DNA from: Cristatella mucedo
Taxonomy: Eukaryota; Bryozoa; Phylactolaemata; Cristatellidae
Reading direction: 5' to 3'
Assembly: GCA_009760855.2 (NCBI GenBank)
Contig: WPIO01000077.1
Coordinates: 654,001 to 718,000 of the forward strand
Length of the DNA: 64,000 nucleotides
Part shown: one piece after another, positions 1-11,389 of the stretch
Numbering within the stretch: position 1 is the first letter of the stretch
How the letters are laid out: each line of letters begins with the position of its first letter
The notes under the pieces: model-generated
Seen by the model: the letters and a program-made list of their open reading frames with translations, nothing else
The model's database searches: none
Told to the model about the DNA's origin: nothing
Translations under genes and position numbers: made by a program

Positions 1-581
1 CTAGCAGAGTAGCCCCAGAAATACAACTTTGCAATGTTACCCTTAAGCCGTTCGTCGCCGTTGGTTCGGTCTCTCGTTCTCTCTAAGTGTAGTCGCTTGC
101 TTGGGCTACTGAAGCTGCAATCCCAAAGTTGTCGAGATACCTTACTCTTATTCTCCCTAGTGACTGAACTTTCGGACTCAGACGTGGTTATCATCTTTGA
201 CCCAACTCTTTGTAGCGACTCTTAGATTCATCCATCTCTTTAATCTGCTCGAAGCCCTCAGCTGATGGCATTCTTGCACTTTTCTACCCACCCATCGTCC
301 TGATTGACGCAGCATATTAGTCGGCCAACTCGCCAGTTCATGCTGCCTGTCCATAGGGAAGCTCACTTCTAGTTTCGTGCTATTCTTGCCGCTGAGTAGG
401 TCTCACCTGTCGGATTAACCGAATCGCTTGTGCGACTAAACTAATGGGTCCCGGCGGATCTCCCGGGCGAGATTCGAACCAAAGTTGCATAAGGCACCCT
501 ACTTACAACAACTGAGGCCTAATGCCGGCGAACAGTGAAAGCTGCTGCCCTCCCCCCCCTTGGCTCAGCCATTGTCTGTTG
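1..581. other. Unassigned sequence
   Basis: No gene or repeat is recognised. Open frames are short and share no features with known families. A TTCGAAT-like box near 470 (minus strand) resembles a tRNA B box but has no cloverleaf around it. Confidence 0.5.
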
Positions 582-752
582 GTGTGCCTCAATGGCTCGC
601 CAGGTAAGGTGGTCGCTTTTCACGACCTCGGCCCCGAGGTCGTGGGTTCGAATCCTGCGGTGGACGATCCTTTATTGCAGCTGCAAGCGGTGCTGATAGC
701 CTCTAAGGCTCTTCTGTTGCTATAAAAAAGAGGCTGTTAAATTAGCCAGCAT
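582..752 (+). mobile_element. tRNA-derived SINE, copy 1
   Basis: The copy begins with a tRNA-like head: an A-box-like stretch with caggtaaggtggtcgc, then a B box GGTTCGAATCC near 648-658. The body reads cgatcctttattg, then a short hairpin-like part (gcaagcggtgctgatag) and agaggctgttaaattagc at the end. The same head-body-tail order recurs at 1811 (minus), 6660, 8706 and 18002 (minus). That repetition, not tRNA folding, is the main evidence. RNA polymerase III would transcribe an active copy and LINE machinery would move it. Confidence 0.8.
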
Positions 753-1019
753 TTTTTAGGTTAGGCTGACTCGATTGAACAGGCTCGATTTTCAAGTCCC
801 TGCTGATTGGCTAAACTGAAAAAACACCCGAGAACTAGAATGCTCTCGAAAATGTATACGAACTCAAGTAATCAGGTCTGACTGCTGCCGTAATCAATCA
901 GGAGCTTCCTTCAATAGCACGATAAGTATCGAAATGCTTGGCAAATTTACAAGGGGCTAGACTGACTCGACTGCACCATTCCTCGGCTCTGTTTTCTGAA
1001 AACCGCTGGGTTCGACGAT
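753..1019. other. Unassigned sequence
   Basis: Spacer between a SINE and the degenerate tandem repeat. Nothing recognised. Confidence 0.5.
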
Positions 1020-3290
1020 TTACCGAAATCCACTCTAATTATGCTAGCAACGACCAGACATGAGTATTGCCGAGCTCAAATTTTTCACGGATATTGTAGT
1101 ACACGTTTGAATTTATCTGTACACCAAATTTCATGTCGCTTCTCGAACGCGCACTTATGCAAATGAGCTTTGACGACTGACGCCTGTACCGAAATCCACC
1201 ACAATCCACCGCAATCCATTCTAGTTCCCGTCGAATCCACCACAAATCAGCTGCGAACAGCTCCAAAAAGTTTGGAATATCAAACTACGCTACACGTACA
1301 ATATACCCAGAAAAGTTCGCGCGACTCCGTTCACGTGTTCTCACGAAGTCCACTGAAATAAGATTGCCGTGGCCCAGACCAAAACGGCAATCCACCGTGC
1401 AACGAAAAAGATCTTGACAGACAAGCTCTTTTTTTATTGCATATGACGGCACACTCTGCGACAATTGCACTTGATAACTTTCACTTGCATGTCCGTTTTC
1501 GTGCAATTCGCTGCAATCGATTGCAGTAGCCTGGGCCAATACTGCAATACACTTCAATCCACAGAATCCACCGCATAAAAAATCGAAATACATTTCGCCG
1601 AACTTCAGTTTTTATTGCATATTAAAGTGCACCATGCTGTGTGCACAACCACGTAAAATAAAAACAATTGTGCAGCCTTGCACTGTGGCAGTGAACGGCA
1701 ATCGCCTGAAATGAGCTGGAAAACTACCAGAATCCACTCTATTTTACTGCAAATCATCCTCAAATCGCCATCGCGAAGTTCTTATTGACATTAATAAATA
1801 AATAAATCTTAGCTGATTAAACAGCCTCTTTTCGTATAGCGACAAAAGAGCCTTTACGGCTATCACCACCGCTTGCAGTGGCGATAAAGGATCGCCCACC
1901 GCAGGAATCGAACCCACGACCTCGGGACCAAGGTCATGAAAGCAAGCGCCTTACCTAGTGTGCCATCACGGCTCAATGCATAGCAACGGCTCGGCGAAGT
2001 AATCCACTACAATGCGTGGCAAGTTGACACTAAATTGGCTGCACGACGTGCTGATTGTCATCGCATTTCACATTTCTTTGTGCTAAAAGTGAAATCGTAG
2101 GACTGTCAAGCTATTTTTCACGTTAATTGCCAACTATGCACAACAATGGCAGGGACCAATACCGAAATCCGTGGCAAATCGACGAGAAATCAGCTGCACC
2201 AAGCTCCAGTTCTCATTCCACGTAACATCTCACTGCGTGCACACATTCTTTCAACCAGCTCTGACCGTTCAGTCTTGGGCAATGCATGGCAACGGATGGC
2301 AATGGCCCGGGCAAATACGGCAATCCATTTTGGTCCATCGCTAATCACTGGGAAGTGACTGGGCCAAGATCAAATATATCTTACCTGCCACAGCTCACTG
2401 TGTTGAAAGTGCACTCAAATTCTTTCAACCAATCTCGAACGTACAATGAAAGACAATCGACAGAAAGTCCTGGACCAATACCCCAATTCCCGGCAAATGG
2501 AAGAGAAATTGGCAGCACAGAAGCCTCAATTGCTATTACATATTACATTCCGCTGCGTCCTAAATCAAACCGTGGAATTTTTCAAGATGCTTTGTTAACT
2601 GTCAGCAATGCACAGCAATCAACAGCAATGATAGGGGCCGATATAGAAGTCCGTGGAAAACTGACAAGTTTGGCTGCAATAAACTGCAACTCTCATTCCA
2701 CGTAACATTACCTGCGTTCGCGAATAATTTTCACCCATGGTTCGCGTTCAATCGACGGCAACAGCCCGGTTAAATATGCCAATCCATAACAGGCAGTTAC
2801 AAATAGGCCGACAGTTGACGAGAGAAGCTCCAACCTTTCTTGCGTATTGCACTACACTGCATTGAAAGTGCAGCCACATCCTTTTATACAATCGACAAAT
2901 GCACAATCGAGGGCAATGCACGGCAATGGCCCGGTCTCTGCAGCAATCTGGCTCAAATTTTCTGGAAATTAGCTGTTTGAATTTGTAATTATCCTAGAAC
3001 ATAACGCTCAGTGGGCGCACACGCTGTCCTTTTTCGCGTTCAACCTTGGGCAATCGACGGCAAATGCCCGATACAAGACAGCAATCTATGATTGTCTGTT
3101 ACAATTACAAACAAAGCTGGTGGGAAATCACATTTTTTCTTTCGTAAGTGTGGTGTATTAAAAGTGCAACCGCATCTTATCAACCAATCTTGAACGTACA
3201 TGCGAGGTCAATGGTCCGCAATCGACGGCAACGGCCTGAGAAAATGCAGAAATCTATAACGGTCCATTAAAAATAGACCGGACGCTGCTG
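1020..3290. repeat. Degenerate ~165-bp tandem repeat (satellite-like)
   Basis: Phrases such as ggcaatggcccgg, aatccat, gaaagtgca and ttcaaccaatct return in the same order at roughly 160-165 bp intervals. Equivalent points lie near 2145, 2301, 2466 and 2625, and again near 2757, 2922, 3060 and 3223. The left part (1020-1760) is more diverged, with clusters of aatccac. A SINE (1811-1976) is inserted in the array. Open frames here are repeat artefacts. The period is close to nucleosome spacing, as in many animal satellites. Confidence 0.65.
1811..1976 (-). mobile_element. tRNA-derived SINE, copy 2
   Basis: Reverse complement of the same SINE. The B-box region reads gaatcgaacccacgac on the plus strand near 1903, and the tail (agctgattaaacagcctctttt) is at the low-coordinate end. 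It interrupts the 165-bp repeat array, so it is younger than the array. Confidence 0.8.
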
Positions 3291-4754
3291 GGTGACGCTC
3301 TCATTTAGATTTCTCGTTCGTGTATACCCAGGTAGTTCCATTGATATGGCTGCCGGGCTAGGGTAACTGCTGTTACAGAGTGTTTGAACAAGCCATAGCA
3401 AAGGCGGCTTGGCCACTGCACCGACGCAAATATCGGGATGTATTGGCTGGCATCGCACAGTTATTATCTCTCGGCTTTGGATATTTATTTCAGGGACTGG
3501 CTTCGAATAAGGATTTTTACAGAGAGCCACACCGTACAGTAGCGACCAAGAACCACAACATCTAGATAATAAAGCAGCACATTTACAGACAAGTCAATAC
3601 ATATATTCTGATGCTAGTAACAACATATGTGCCCACTATTTATCTCTAATACACTGCAGATCTGTTCACACGCTATTCGTGTGTGTCACCACATTGCTGG
3701 TGTGTATGCACGATCGACGAATGGATCTACAAGAAAGCGTTGCACCAGTCGTTCAAGCACTGGAAACAATCGCCGGCTTGCTTCTTGTTTGCTCCGCTGG
3801 TGTCCTTCAACCAACTAACAAAGAACTCCTCGTTTTTCTTTAGGATCAAGAACTGACCAAGAACTGTGTAGGCCTGAAACGAAAGTTTTCTCCCACTTAT
3901 CTTCTCTCGCGAGCGATAGAGCGAACGACAAGCAACACGGCAGGAGAGAATCGCACGACTGCTGGCTTCGTCTAAGCGACAAAATGGTTAGACTCATATA
4001 CATAGCACGATGGCACACCAGCTAAGTTTGTGGCCGAGGCCCTCTGCTCTTCATCCAATTGCTCAGCTGCCCTTTTGGGACTGGCAGAGTTAGTTTTCCC
4101 AGCGGTGGAATTTAGACTTTCCTTCAGCCTCAGCTTCGCCGGCTTCTCTAAGGACTGGGCCTGGGACATGAAGAGGGGGCCATGCCCTCACTCGGGCATG
4201 CCTCGTTCTCGGCAAGCTTGCTGCTGCCAGCAGCCCTCCGGATGCTGCAGAAGCAAGTCAGTGCACTAGCCAGTAGCCCGAAATTACTCAAAGAGGAGTG
4301 GTGGTGGAGCCTGATCATTTGAACGGGTTCAACCTTGAACGAGAGATTCAATTGCATCCCGCATGCATCAAAAGATCGTATTACCGAGCATCGAATGAGG
4401 GCACCCAAACTCTCGGACTGTGCCCTGCTGCTGCAGTCAAGGTCAATACAGATTCGGGTTTAGCCTGGGTCCTCCCCCCTCTGCTGCACACATGCTTGGC
4501 GAGACTGTTTGAATAGGCACCCTGCCGATAGTGGCACTTACATTTATAGTTTTGCTGCACTTGGCCTCCAGTGAGGAAGGTCGATGTATCTGAGAAGGTA
4601 GCTGCCGGAACTAATGTAAATTCATGGTAAATACAAAAAACAAGTTTCTATTCGTTGGCTATAATAAAGCACAGTTTTGGTCTGCCACTTACTGCTCAGC
4701 AACAACATTAAGTACTGAGTGGGGGAGGGAGGAAGGCCCAGAAGTAGGCAATTT
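3291..4754. other. Unassigned sequence with one possible minus-strand exon
   Basis: No family is recognised. On the minus strand, 4169 down to about 3990 encodes a charged, Lys/Glu/Ala-rich peptide beginning MSQAQSLEKPAKLRLKE, which reads more like real coding sequence than the other frames here. No clear partner exon was found, so it is not called as a gene. Confidence 0.3.
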
Positions 4755-6090
4755 TTATTGATGCCCTCTCATTAACCAGATAACTAGATCTATCAGCTGC
4801 CTTTGAAACCACTGATCCCGATATGCTACTTAAACGATTGAGAACAAAAGTCAGTCTGGCAGACGAGGCACTGGCATGGTTTAAATAGTACTCGTCCAAT
4901 TGTGTTCAATCCGTGTTGTGTGAGGATCAGGTCTCATCCACCAGACCAGTCACCTGTGGAGTCCCTCAATGATTCGTCCTTTGTCCTCTGCTGTTCTCCA
5001 TTTACACTTAACCTCAGGGAAAAGTTAATCAGGCCCATGAAATAGGATATCACGTTTATGCTGACGATAGTCAGCTGTATTTATCATTTAAACCGTCGGA
5101 ATCTGCTTCATCGACTGATAAACTGAATGTTTGCCTTGCAGACATTTGATCTTGGATGTCGGAAAATTTCTTGAAATTAAAAGATGATAAAACGAAGCTC
5201 CTGTGGCACCCCTACTGCTCATAGGAAATCCCAAGCGTGCGGCTGGCCTAGAAAGCTTTGCTCTTCTAATAGGTGATGCTGTTGTGCGACCATGACCATG
5301 TGATTGGAATTTGGGTGTCGTCTTCGACAGCTGCCTAAATTTTGAAACCTTTGTCAAGAAGACCGCTTCCACAGCTAGCAATCACGTTTGATCCCTGTCT
5401 AAGATTAGCAACTGTCTTCCACGGTGGCTTGCAAAGAATTTAACTAGCTCCTTAGTTTTCTGCTTCGGCTAGATTCTTGTAATTCTCTTTTGGCTGGGCT
5501 ACCGAAAAAACCCTAGGCCACTGCAGCTCGCAATGAATATGGCTGCAAGGCTAGTTTACAAATCCTAGAGGTTTCACAGTGTGCCTCCTTTGCTTAAAGA
5601 GCTTGGATGGCTGCCAATTGATCAACGGATACAGAGCAAAGTTCTTACTCTGACCCACAAGGCCCGCCATGGCGTGGCTCCGTCATACCATTGAACTGCT
5701 ACACCAGTTTCAGCCTCTTCGTGCCCTCTGGTCCTGTGTGGACAATAAATTAGCTGTTCCATTCCTTATGTGGAACCCACTTCCACGACTGACTTCGGAA
5801 CCCACTTACACAATTCTCACGTAACGACAACTACTCTGCAACTGCCTCCTAAGGCACATCCATTCCAGCCGTCCAGAGATGCTAACTCCATACTAATCAC
5901 TACCTCAACTGTTCTCCTGACTCATCTATGCTTCCCAGCTTCTCTTTGTTGCGTGAGACAAAGTCTGTTGGCTACCGAATTCGTACCGAAAGCTGCTTAG
6001 GCTGTGAGTGCGCTATATAAAACTCTCCTTCGTAACACCCAAATAGTCTTTGTGGAGTTACAGACGGAGATACTTTACATTACATAACTC
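4755..6090 (+). mobile_element. CR1/L2-like LINE, family A, 5'-truncated and decayed
   Basis: Reverse-transcriptase fragments run in order on the plus strand: LDLSAAF near 4786, TCGVPQ near 4950, [16 protein letters not shown] near 5056, ENFLKLKDDKTKLL near 5163, and a C-terminal part around 5600 (KELGWLPIDQRIQSKVL). Many stops and frameshifts break the frame. The 3' end is a conserved stretch (gtggagttacagacggagata) followed by short ttaca-type repeats at 6070-6087. Family A is defined by this tail; copies on the minus strand at 13190 and 63045 share it. It cannot encode an active enzyme. Confidence 0.8.
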
Positions 6091-6164
6091 TGCTACTATG
6101 ACCGGTTGCTGTCCCGAATTTTGGCAGCTTAGGGGTATTACTCTGCTCATCTATAGGCTAGCTA

Positions 6165-6290
6165 AATAATAATAATAATAATAATATTGCACTTGATAAA
6201 GCGCCCTCAGAGAACTTAATCTCTTTCTAGGCGCTTTACATTTGCTGCAAAGCTAAACGATATTAATGCTAAAAAATCTTCAACCAGAGC
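6165..6290 (-). mobile_element. CR1/L2-like LINE, family B, 3' tail fragment
   Basis: Contains (aat)n followed by attgcacttgataaagcgcc and ctttacatttgctgcaaag. This is the reverse complement of the 3' terminus of the better-preserved copy at 34137-35553. Only the tail remains, as expected from severe 5' truncation during target-primed reverse transcription. Confidence 0.75.
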
Positions 6291-6659
6291 AAATCTGTAG
6301 TGTGCCACCTTTAAATACGGTCAAAACCCTGTGTTACATTGCCGACGTATTTGATGCACTTGCTCGAATTCCCTAAATTCTGCAATGCCATCTCAGTATG
6401 CTCAGTCAAATAATCCGAGTAGTTACGTTCTACATGCTTATTATTTATTTATTTTTACATTAGTATTCATGCAGAGCTATCATCTCCATGAGCTAGCATC
6501 CTCTTCAAGATTGTGCGCGATGAGTGTCAGCATTAGGGCAGCCGAAACGTTCACGGTCAAAGGGAAGATACCGAGAAGGGTCGTGAGTAGAAGAAGGAAT
6601 GGAGTAGAAAGACGGCTGAGACTGATGCAGGGCTGCCCCTGGATCTTAACCCAGGGGCA
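6291..6659. other. Unassigned sequence
   Basis: No gene recognised. Two overlapping frames on opposite strands around 6385-6741 have no family features. Confidence 0.4.
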
Positions 6660-6806
6660 ACGGTGCTCGCCCTTCACATCCCGGGTCTCGAGTTCGAGTA
6701 TTGAAGTGGGATCCTTTATTGCCAGCTGCAAGCGATGGTGACAGCCGCTAAGGCTCTTCTGCTGCTGTATAAATGATGCTGTTAAATCAGCTTCATTTTT
6801 AGGTGG
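6660..6806 (+). mobile_element. tRNA-derived SINE, copy 3 (head degraded)
   Basis: The B-box region survives as gagttcgagtattg near 6690. It is followed by the family body (ggatcctttattgccagctgcaagcgatggtgacagc) and the tail (gatgctgttaaatcagc). The A-box half of the head is not recognisable. Confidence 0.7.
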
Positions 6807-7895
6807 GAGATCAAGGGAAAGCTAGGTAGGATGGGGTGGGCAAAAGAGCAAAGGAGAGAGGGAAAGTAATAAGAGGGGAGAAGAAAGGAGAGGGACCGGG
6901 AAGGTCCGAAGGTGACAGGGGGAGGGCAAGACTCCCCAGGAGGAGGCAGTCAAGAACTCAGGGAAGAATGGGAAAGAGGCACAGCCTAACCAACGATGTC
7001 TTTCACCTCTTTCACTCTATGCAAGGCAACCGGTATCAGCCGGTATCCTCACTAGGTCACTGGTTCCAATTGGTGAATGCTAAGCAGTCTTATAATACTT
7101 TTCAGGACAGATTAAAATAGGAAGCAGGGTCCCGTCAGCAGAGGTTGGACAGCCGAGCTCAGTCAGCCGTGGAAGATGTGGGCAAGCTGCACTTAAGCTT
7201 CAATAGTTCAGTGCAGCTGAGGTAGACATCCCAGCTGTGATATTTAGAGGCCATGCCAACAAACCAACAATCGTGCTGACGTACACCGTTGTCGCATACT
7301 CAAGCGTTAAAGTATCGGCAAAGCAGTCTAAAATGACCCACCAGACCCAAAAAGGTATGATTCTGGTAAAGGAAACTGTACAGAAACCTTAAAAAATCCT
7401 GCACAGTACAAAAAATAACCGTACATAACAAACAAGCCAAGTTTAAGTGCAGGCATATCAATTCGTAGTGCACCTATATGAGCACACTCAGACATAGAGC
7501 AAACTTCAAACATCTGGCCTTATCGATCTCTAAATGTCACGTTAACCATCTACTATGGTCTGAGCCTTCTATTCCACTTCACCTCCGAGACACTGGATGA
7601 GATTAAGTTTCAAAGAATGCATTTGCACTGAATTATCATAATGGCCCAAAAACAAATTCAACGGCGGTGGACAAAAAAATTAAACGTGCTCAGCCGAACG
7701 CTAACTGCCCGGTTTGAAAAGCAAACTATCTCCACAAAGGTTCATTACACAAGGTACTGCAACCTTCTGGAGTAGTTCTTAATAAACGTCTTGCATTCTG
7801 ATACCAGCTATTCGCTATAGAAACCACGCTAGACCACGAACCCATTTCGGCCAAACTTCACCAACTTCTCAGGGCAGTTATCATTGAAACCTTGG
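6807..7895. other. Unassigned sequence with a purine-rich tract
   Basis: About 6830-6945 is strongly purine-rich on the plus strand (repeated ggag/gaaag). The remainder holds no recognisable gene. Part of 7560-7895 may belong to the Tc1-like remnant that follows, but no motif proves it. Confidence 0.4.
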
Positions 7896-8156
7896 TTATA
7901 ACCAACGAAACATGCACTGCAAGCATTTGAAATGGCCAAAAATGGTGAATCCTAGCTTATCGCCCCAGTCTTCAACGGTCCAGTGAGCTGTAGTCTCAGC
8001 AGATTGCGAGTGGGCCACTTCATGCTCGATGGACAGAAGTGGCTTCTTTGTCACTTTAGGAGCAAGCATACCTTGTTCATCAAGGTGTAGCCTAATCGCA
8101 CCTCTACCGACTAGTAACCTGGTAGCTCCCAAGAAGCTTTGAGAATGAACCCTCAC
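7896..8156 (-). pseudogene. Tc1/mariner-like transposase remnant
   Basis: The 86-residue minus-strand frame contains KKPLLS, a run with the spacing of the Tc1 linker region, and then HWTVEDWGDKLGFTIFGHF. That end corresponds to the stretch before the first catalytic Asp of Tc1-type transposases, where an [S/T]-D-E-[S/T]-F motif would be expected. Here that site reads IFGHF, so the catalytic residue is lost. There is no N-terminal helix-turn-helix and no C-terminal half, and no inverted repeats were seen. It is a dead fragment; the family call rests on the WTVEDW segment. Confidence 0.55.
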
Positions 8157-8705
8157 ACGAGTTAAATGATACTTTAAGCTTAATTATTTGCAAGTCTGTC
8201 CTTACAGGTGGGGTGACACGTGGGCAGCCAGGCCTTGCAGTGGTATCCACAATACAGGTCGTAGCCATCTTCTTACGGTTAAATCTTACCCAGCCTCACC
8301 AATTCGCAGCAATTGTCTAGCAAATGCCATGCTGCTGAGCCATGTTTGGTGCAAAGCCTGCATCTGGCCCTAGGTAAAAGTAGTAAACTACACAATCTTG
8401 AGCATGCCGATTGGCGAAAGAGAGGGGTTAGGATTGAGAATAGCCTGTGCACTGTTGATTTCTTACTACTGTGCAGGTTTACGCACTTCCAAACACTGGC
8501 AAAGCAGTGATTTTCAATGTTTAAAATTTCAAATGTCGGAATCTAAATTTTTTAAATTCAGTTAAAGGGTCTCATATGTGTTGTCATAATTTTTCTGTTT
8601 TAAACATGGGTTTATGAAAAACTCCATCCTGAAAGGCACTATATTAATTGGGAGTACTTGTATTTGTGCTTAGGTCAAATGAATCATGGTCGAATGCCTA
8701 CTGGT

Positions 8706-8875
8706 GAGCCGTGATGGCGCACTAGGTAAGGCGGTTGCTTATCACAACCTCGGTCCCGATGTCGTGGGTTCTAATCCTGCGATGGGCGATCCTTTATCGC
8801 CACTGCAAGCGGTGGTGATAGCCTTAAAGGCTCTTCTGTCGCTATACAAAAGAGGCTGTTAAACCAGCTGGTATT
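8706..8875 (+). mobile_element. tRNA-derived SINE, copy 4 (most complete)
   Basis: Starts gagccgtgatggcgcactag, keeps the A-box-like segment and a B box ggttctaatcc near 8766. The body is cgatcctttatcgccactgc and the tail agaggctgttaaaccagc is followed by an AT-rich end near 8870-8895. It is the best reference copy in the window for the SINE consensus. Confidence 0.85.
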
Positions 8876-8895
8876 TAATTTAATTTTAATTTACT

Positions 8896-10192
8896 GCTCA
8901 CCGAAATCACGGGCTGCCAATACTTTTCGGCTCCAGCGCATGTAATCTTAAAACATTCTATTCAATATGCCAATCCAAGCATGCAATATTGTATACCACA
9001 AAAGCTGGCCCACCGACGAGCTGTGAGCCCAGATGGCAGGGAGACTCCCCACCAGACTACCGAGCGATGTGTGTTTACGAGCAAGTTAGGACCACTAATG
9101 ATGCTCAGGCAATAACGAATATCGCGAAAAATTATCTATTATATATAGAACTAATTATCGAGTCCAGTGCACGAGCACATGCGCACGCACATACACATAC
9201 ATGCACACTGTCGAATGCACACAGGCAAGTGCAGACATATGCATGCCCACGTGCACACATCAGAACTCACTTTCGATGTTATATTTCTGACAGCCCTCGG
9301 TGGCAGTCAGACTCAAAATCTAGCATGTACCAACAGATGGGCGTGCCACCTCCGATTTACAACGTGCAGGACTTTGAGGACTAGTATAAAAATCGTGCTC
9401 TGCTAGGGTGGTATCTTTGCATACTCGAGTTGAAATTTTTGTGTTAAAAACAAGGAACCGAAAGTCTAGAAGGAGAAGAACTGCTTCCACTTGCAAAACT
9501 CGGCTCTATGAGACCAACAATCTAATCACTGAGTCGGACTTTAAAGTGTTTTCGAACCGGACTTTAAAGTAAAGTAGTAAACCACTGGCTGGCTTTACGG
9601 ACCTGACACCCTCGAGCTTCTTTTACGTGAGCTCGGCACCTTCTTAGAGAGCTCATTCTCCAGATATTCTTTTAAGCCTCTCAGAGATAAAAAGAAAATG
9701 GCAGCACCATACCGATTTCAGCTTCAGAAGCTACGGGGTTGGCATCCAATCTCATGACAGTCCAATCTCATGACAGTCTAAGGCTATGCGACGATTAGTC
9801 GAGAATTCCGGCATGGACACGTGGTGTCGTGCGAAAGTTAATCTAGCAAAGTGGTAATGACATGAAAATTTTGAGTAATCAGACAATCTTTTGCAATCAG
9901 ACAGCCTGGGAATCAGCAGGATACATTGCAGCCCTCTGACATATCAGTAGACTAGCTAATTAATAATAAAAGGCCAACAGGCAAGTCAGTAGACGGTTGA
10001 TAAGTGGCCCCAGCACCACTAGGCACACCACGCGCACAGTTTGCTTCGATGCGAGGATCCAGGCCTCACACCACGGAGCCAGACACTGTGGTGTTCAAGC
10101 CAGCAGAAGCGGATGAGGATGAAAGAATAAGTGAATGCCTCGCATGAGAGGAGCAGCGTCGTGCACAAGCGCAAGCTCGCAGAGAGCTCCAC

Positions 10193-10223
<31 letters not shown>

Positions 10224-11260
10224 CTCGGGGTGGGGAGGGGGCCCCGAGCAAATCCCGACGATCGGAGCACTTCCGCTTTCAAGGGCAACAGTGGCAGTAA
10301 CAGCGCAACAAAAGTCGCCATATTGACCACAACGGAACTGAGCTGACCGAGAATGGGAGGGTAGCACAAAGACTAGCTACAGGGGACAAGTCATCACCAG
10401 CACTGGCCACATCAAAACGTGTGCAAACGCACGTGATGGCACAGCAGCAGAATCGTAGCACGCACGAGTCGACACCACATGGAGTTGAACAACCTCCCTT
10501 CAGTCCACGAGCACTGACACTTCCATTGCTTCGAACTGTGTCCGATCCTCGGCTGCTCATTCAACGTGCAAATTTGACCTCTTACCTTGACGGGTCGCTT
10601 CAAAGCGTCTTGACCGACCGTCGACATGTCTCTCACTTTCTCTCTCTCTCTCTCTCTCTTTGAAGTACAGTAACTAGGATGCCCAAGGAATGTATGCTCC
10701 AAGGAGGGACTAAACTATAAAGAAGTATGTTTCAACTTCACTGACTTAAGTCAAAATCAGGAAGTGCACTCAAAGCTGCATCATACAGTACTCTTTATCC
10801 TTTAACACTTTCAAAGCAACTGATGATATTTACGATGTGCCTCTAATACTATTTTGCAATATGAATTAAATCTTCTGGCATCGGTGTGGTAGCTTATAGC
10901 GACGTGAAGAGAGCACGTCACAAAAATTGTTTGTAGCAAAATGCAATCCCGTGCAACTGATTTCAGATCCACATGGTGATTGATGGGCATGGACTAAAGA
11001 CAGCTGCAACACCTTGGCTCAATGCGACCTCCGACCAAACCCAGGGCATTCCGATAGGGGAAAATTGCCTGCGTTCTGCTTTCCACGGCGCTTTCCAGTC
11101 ACAACCACTAGCCAAGGTGGACGGCTGCTTGACTAGCAAGCACGTCGACAGTATCCATTAGATGGCAACGCTGACTAGCCAACATAGTCACGGAGATACG
11201 CAAACTGGGCGAGACTTTTTCGTGCGCCAGCTAAATATTGAGGTCGCCTTGACTACACAC
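8896..11260. other. Unassigned sequence with small simple repeats
   Basis: Holds a CA-rich imperfect tract at 9165-9270, a short (GA)n at 10195-10220 and a short (CT)n at 10640-10662. Overlapping open frames around 10019-10700 on both strands come from these simple repeats and have no recognisable domains. The second exon of the neighbouring BAF gene should lie downstream on the minus strand (lower coordinates), but I could not find it here. Confidence 0.4.
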
Positions 11261-11389
11261 CTTGTCAAAGCCTTGCTCGATCAGCTTTCCTCCGAGGACG
11301 TCGCCGATACCGGCGAGTTCGGTTACCGGCTTGTCGCCCATGGGTTCGCTGACGAAGTTTCGGTGCTTCTGCGATGTGCTCGAAGCCAT
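11261..11389 (-). CDS. BANF1: Barrier-to-autointegration factor (BAF), first coding exon
   Basis: The exon encodes 43 residues beginning [20 protein letters not shown] and ending with EQGFDK. This matches the N-terminal half of the small (about 89 aa), highly conserved chromatin protein BAF, including the helix-hairpin-helix DNA-contact segment around [13 protein letters not shown] dimers bridge DNA and bind LEM-domain proteins at the nuclear envelope. The ATG at 11389 gives the usual N-terminus. The reading frame stays open past FDK, but similarity stops exactly at a GTGTGT donor, an intron position I believe other animals share. The C-terminal exon (AYVVLGQ-like region) was not found in the window below this point, so the gene may continue outside it, or this may be an isolated fragment. 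Confidence 0.85.

Noticed and set aside
430-500. Minus-strand tRNA-like B box
   Set aside because: T-arm pairing fails and the rest of the fold is missing.
582-752. Functional tRNA gene
   Set aside because: A and B boxes are present but no cloverleaf or acceptor stem pairs, and the same unit with a fixed non-tRNA body recurs five times, so it is a SINE.
10019-10702. Overlapping 60-116-codon frames on both strands
   Set aside because: They depend on (GA)n/(CT)n runs and show no domain or conserved motif.
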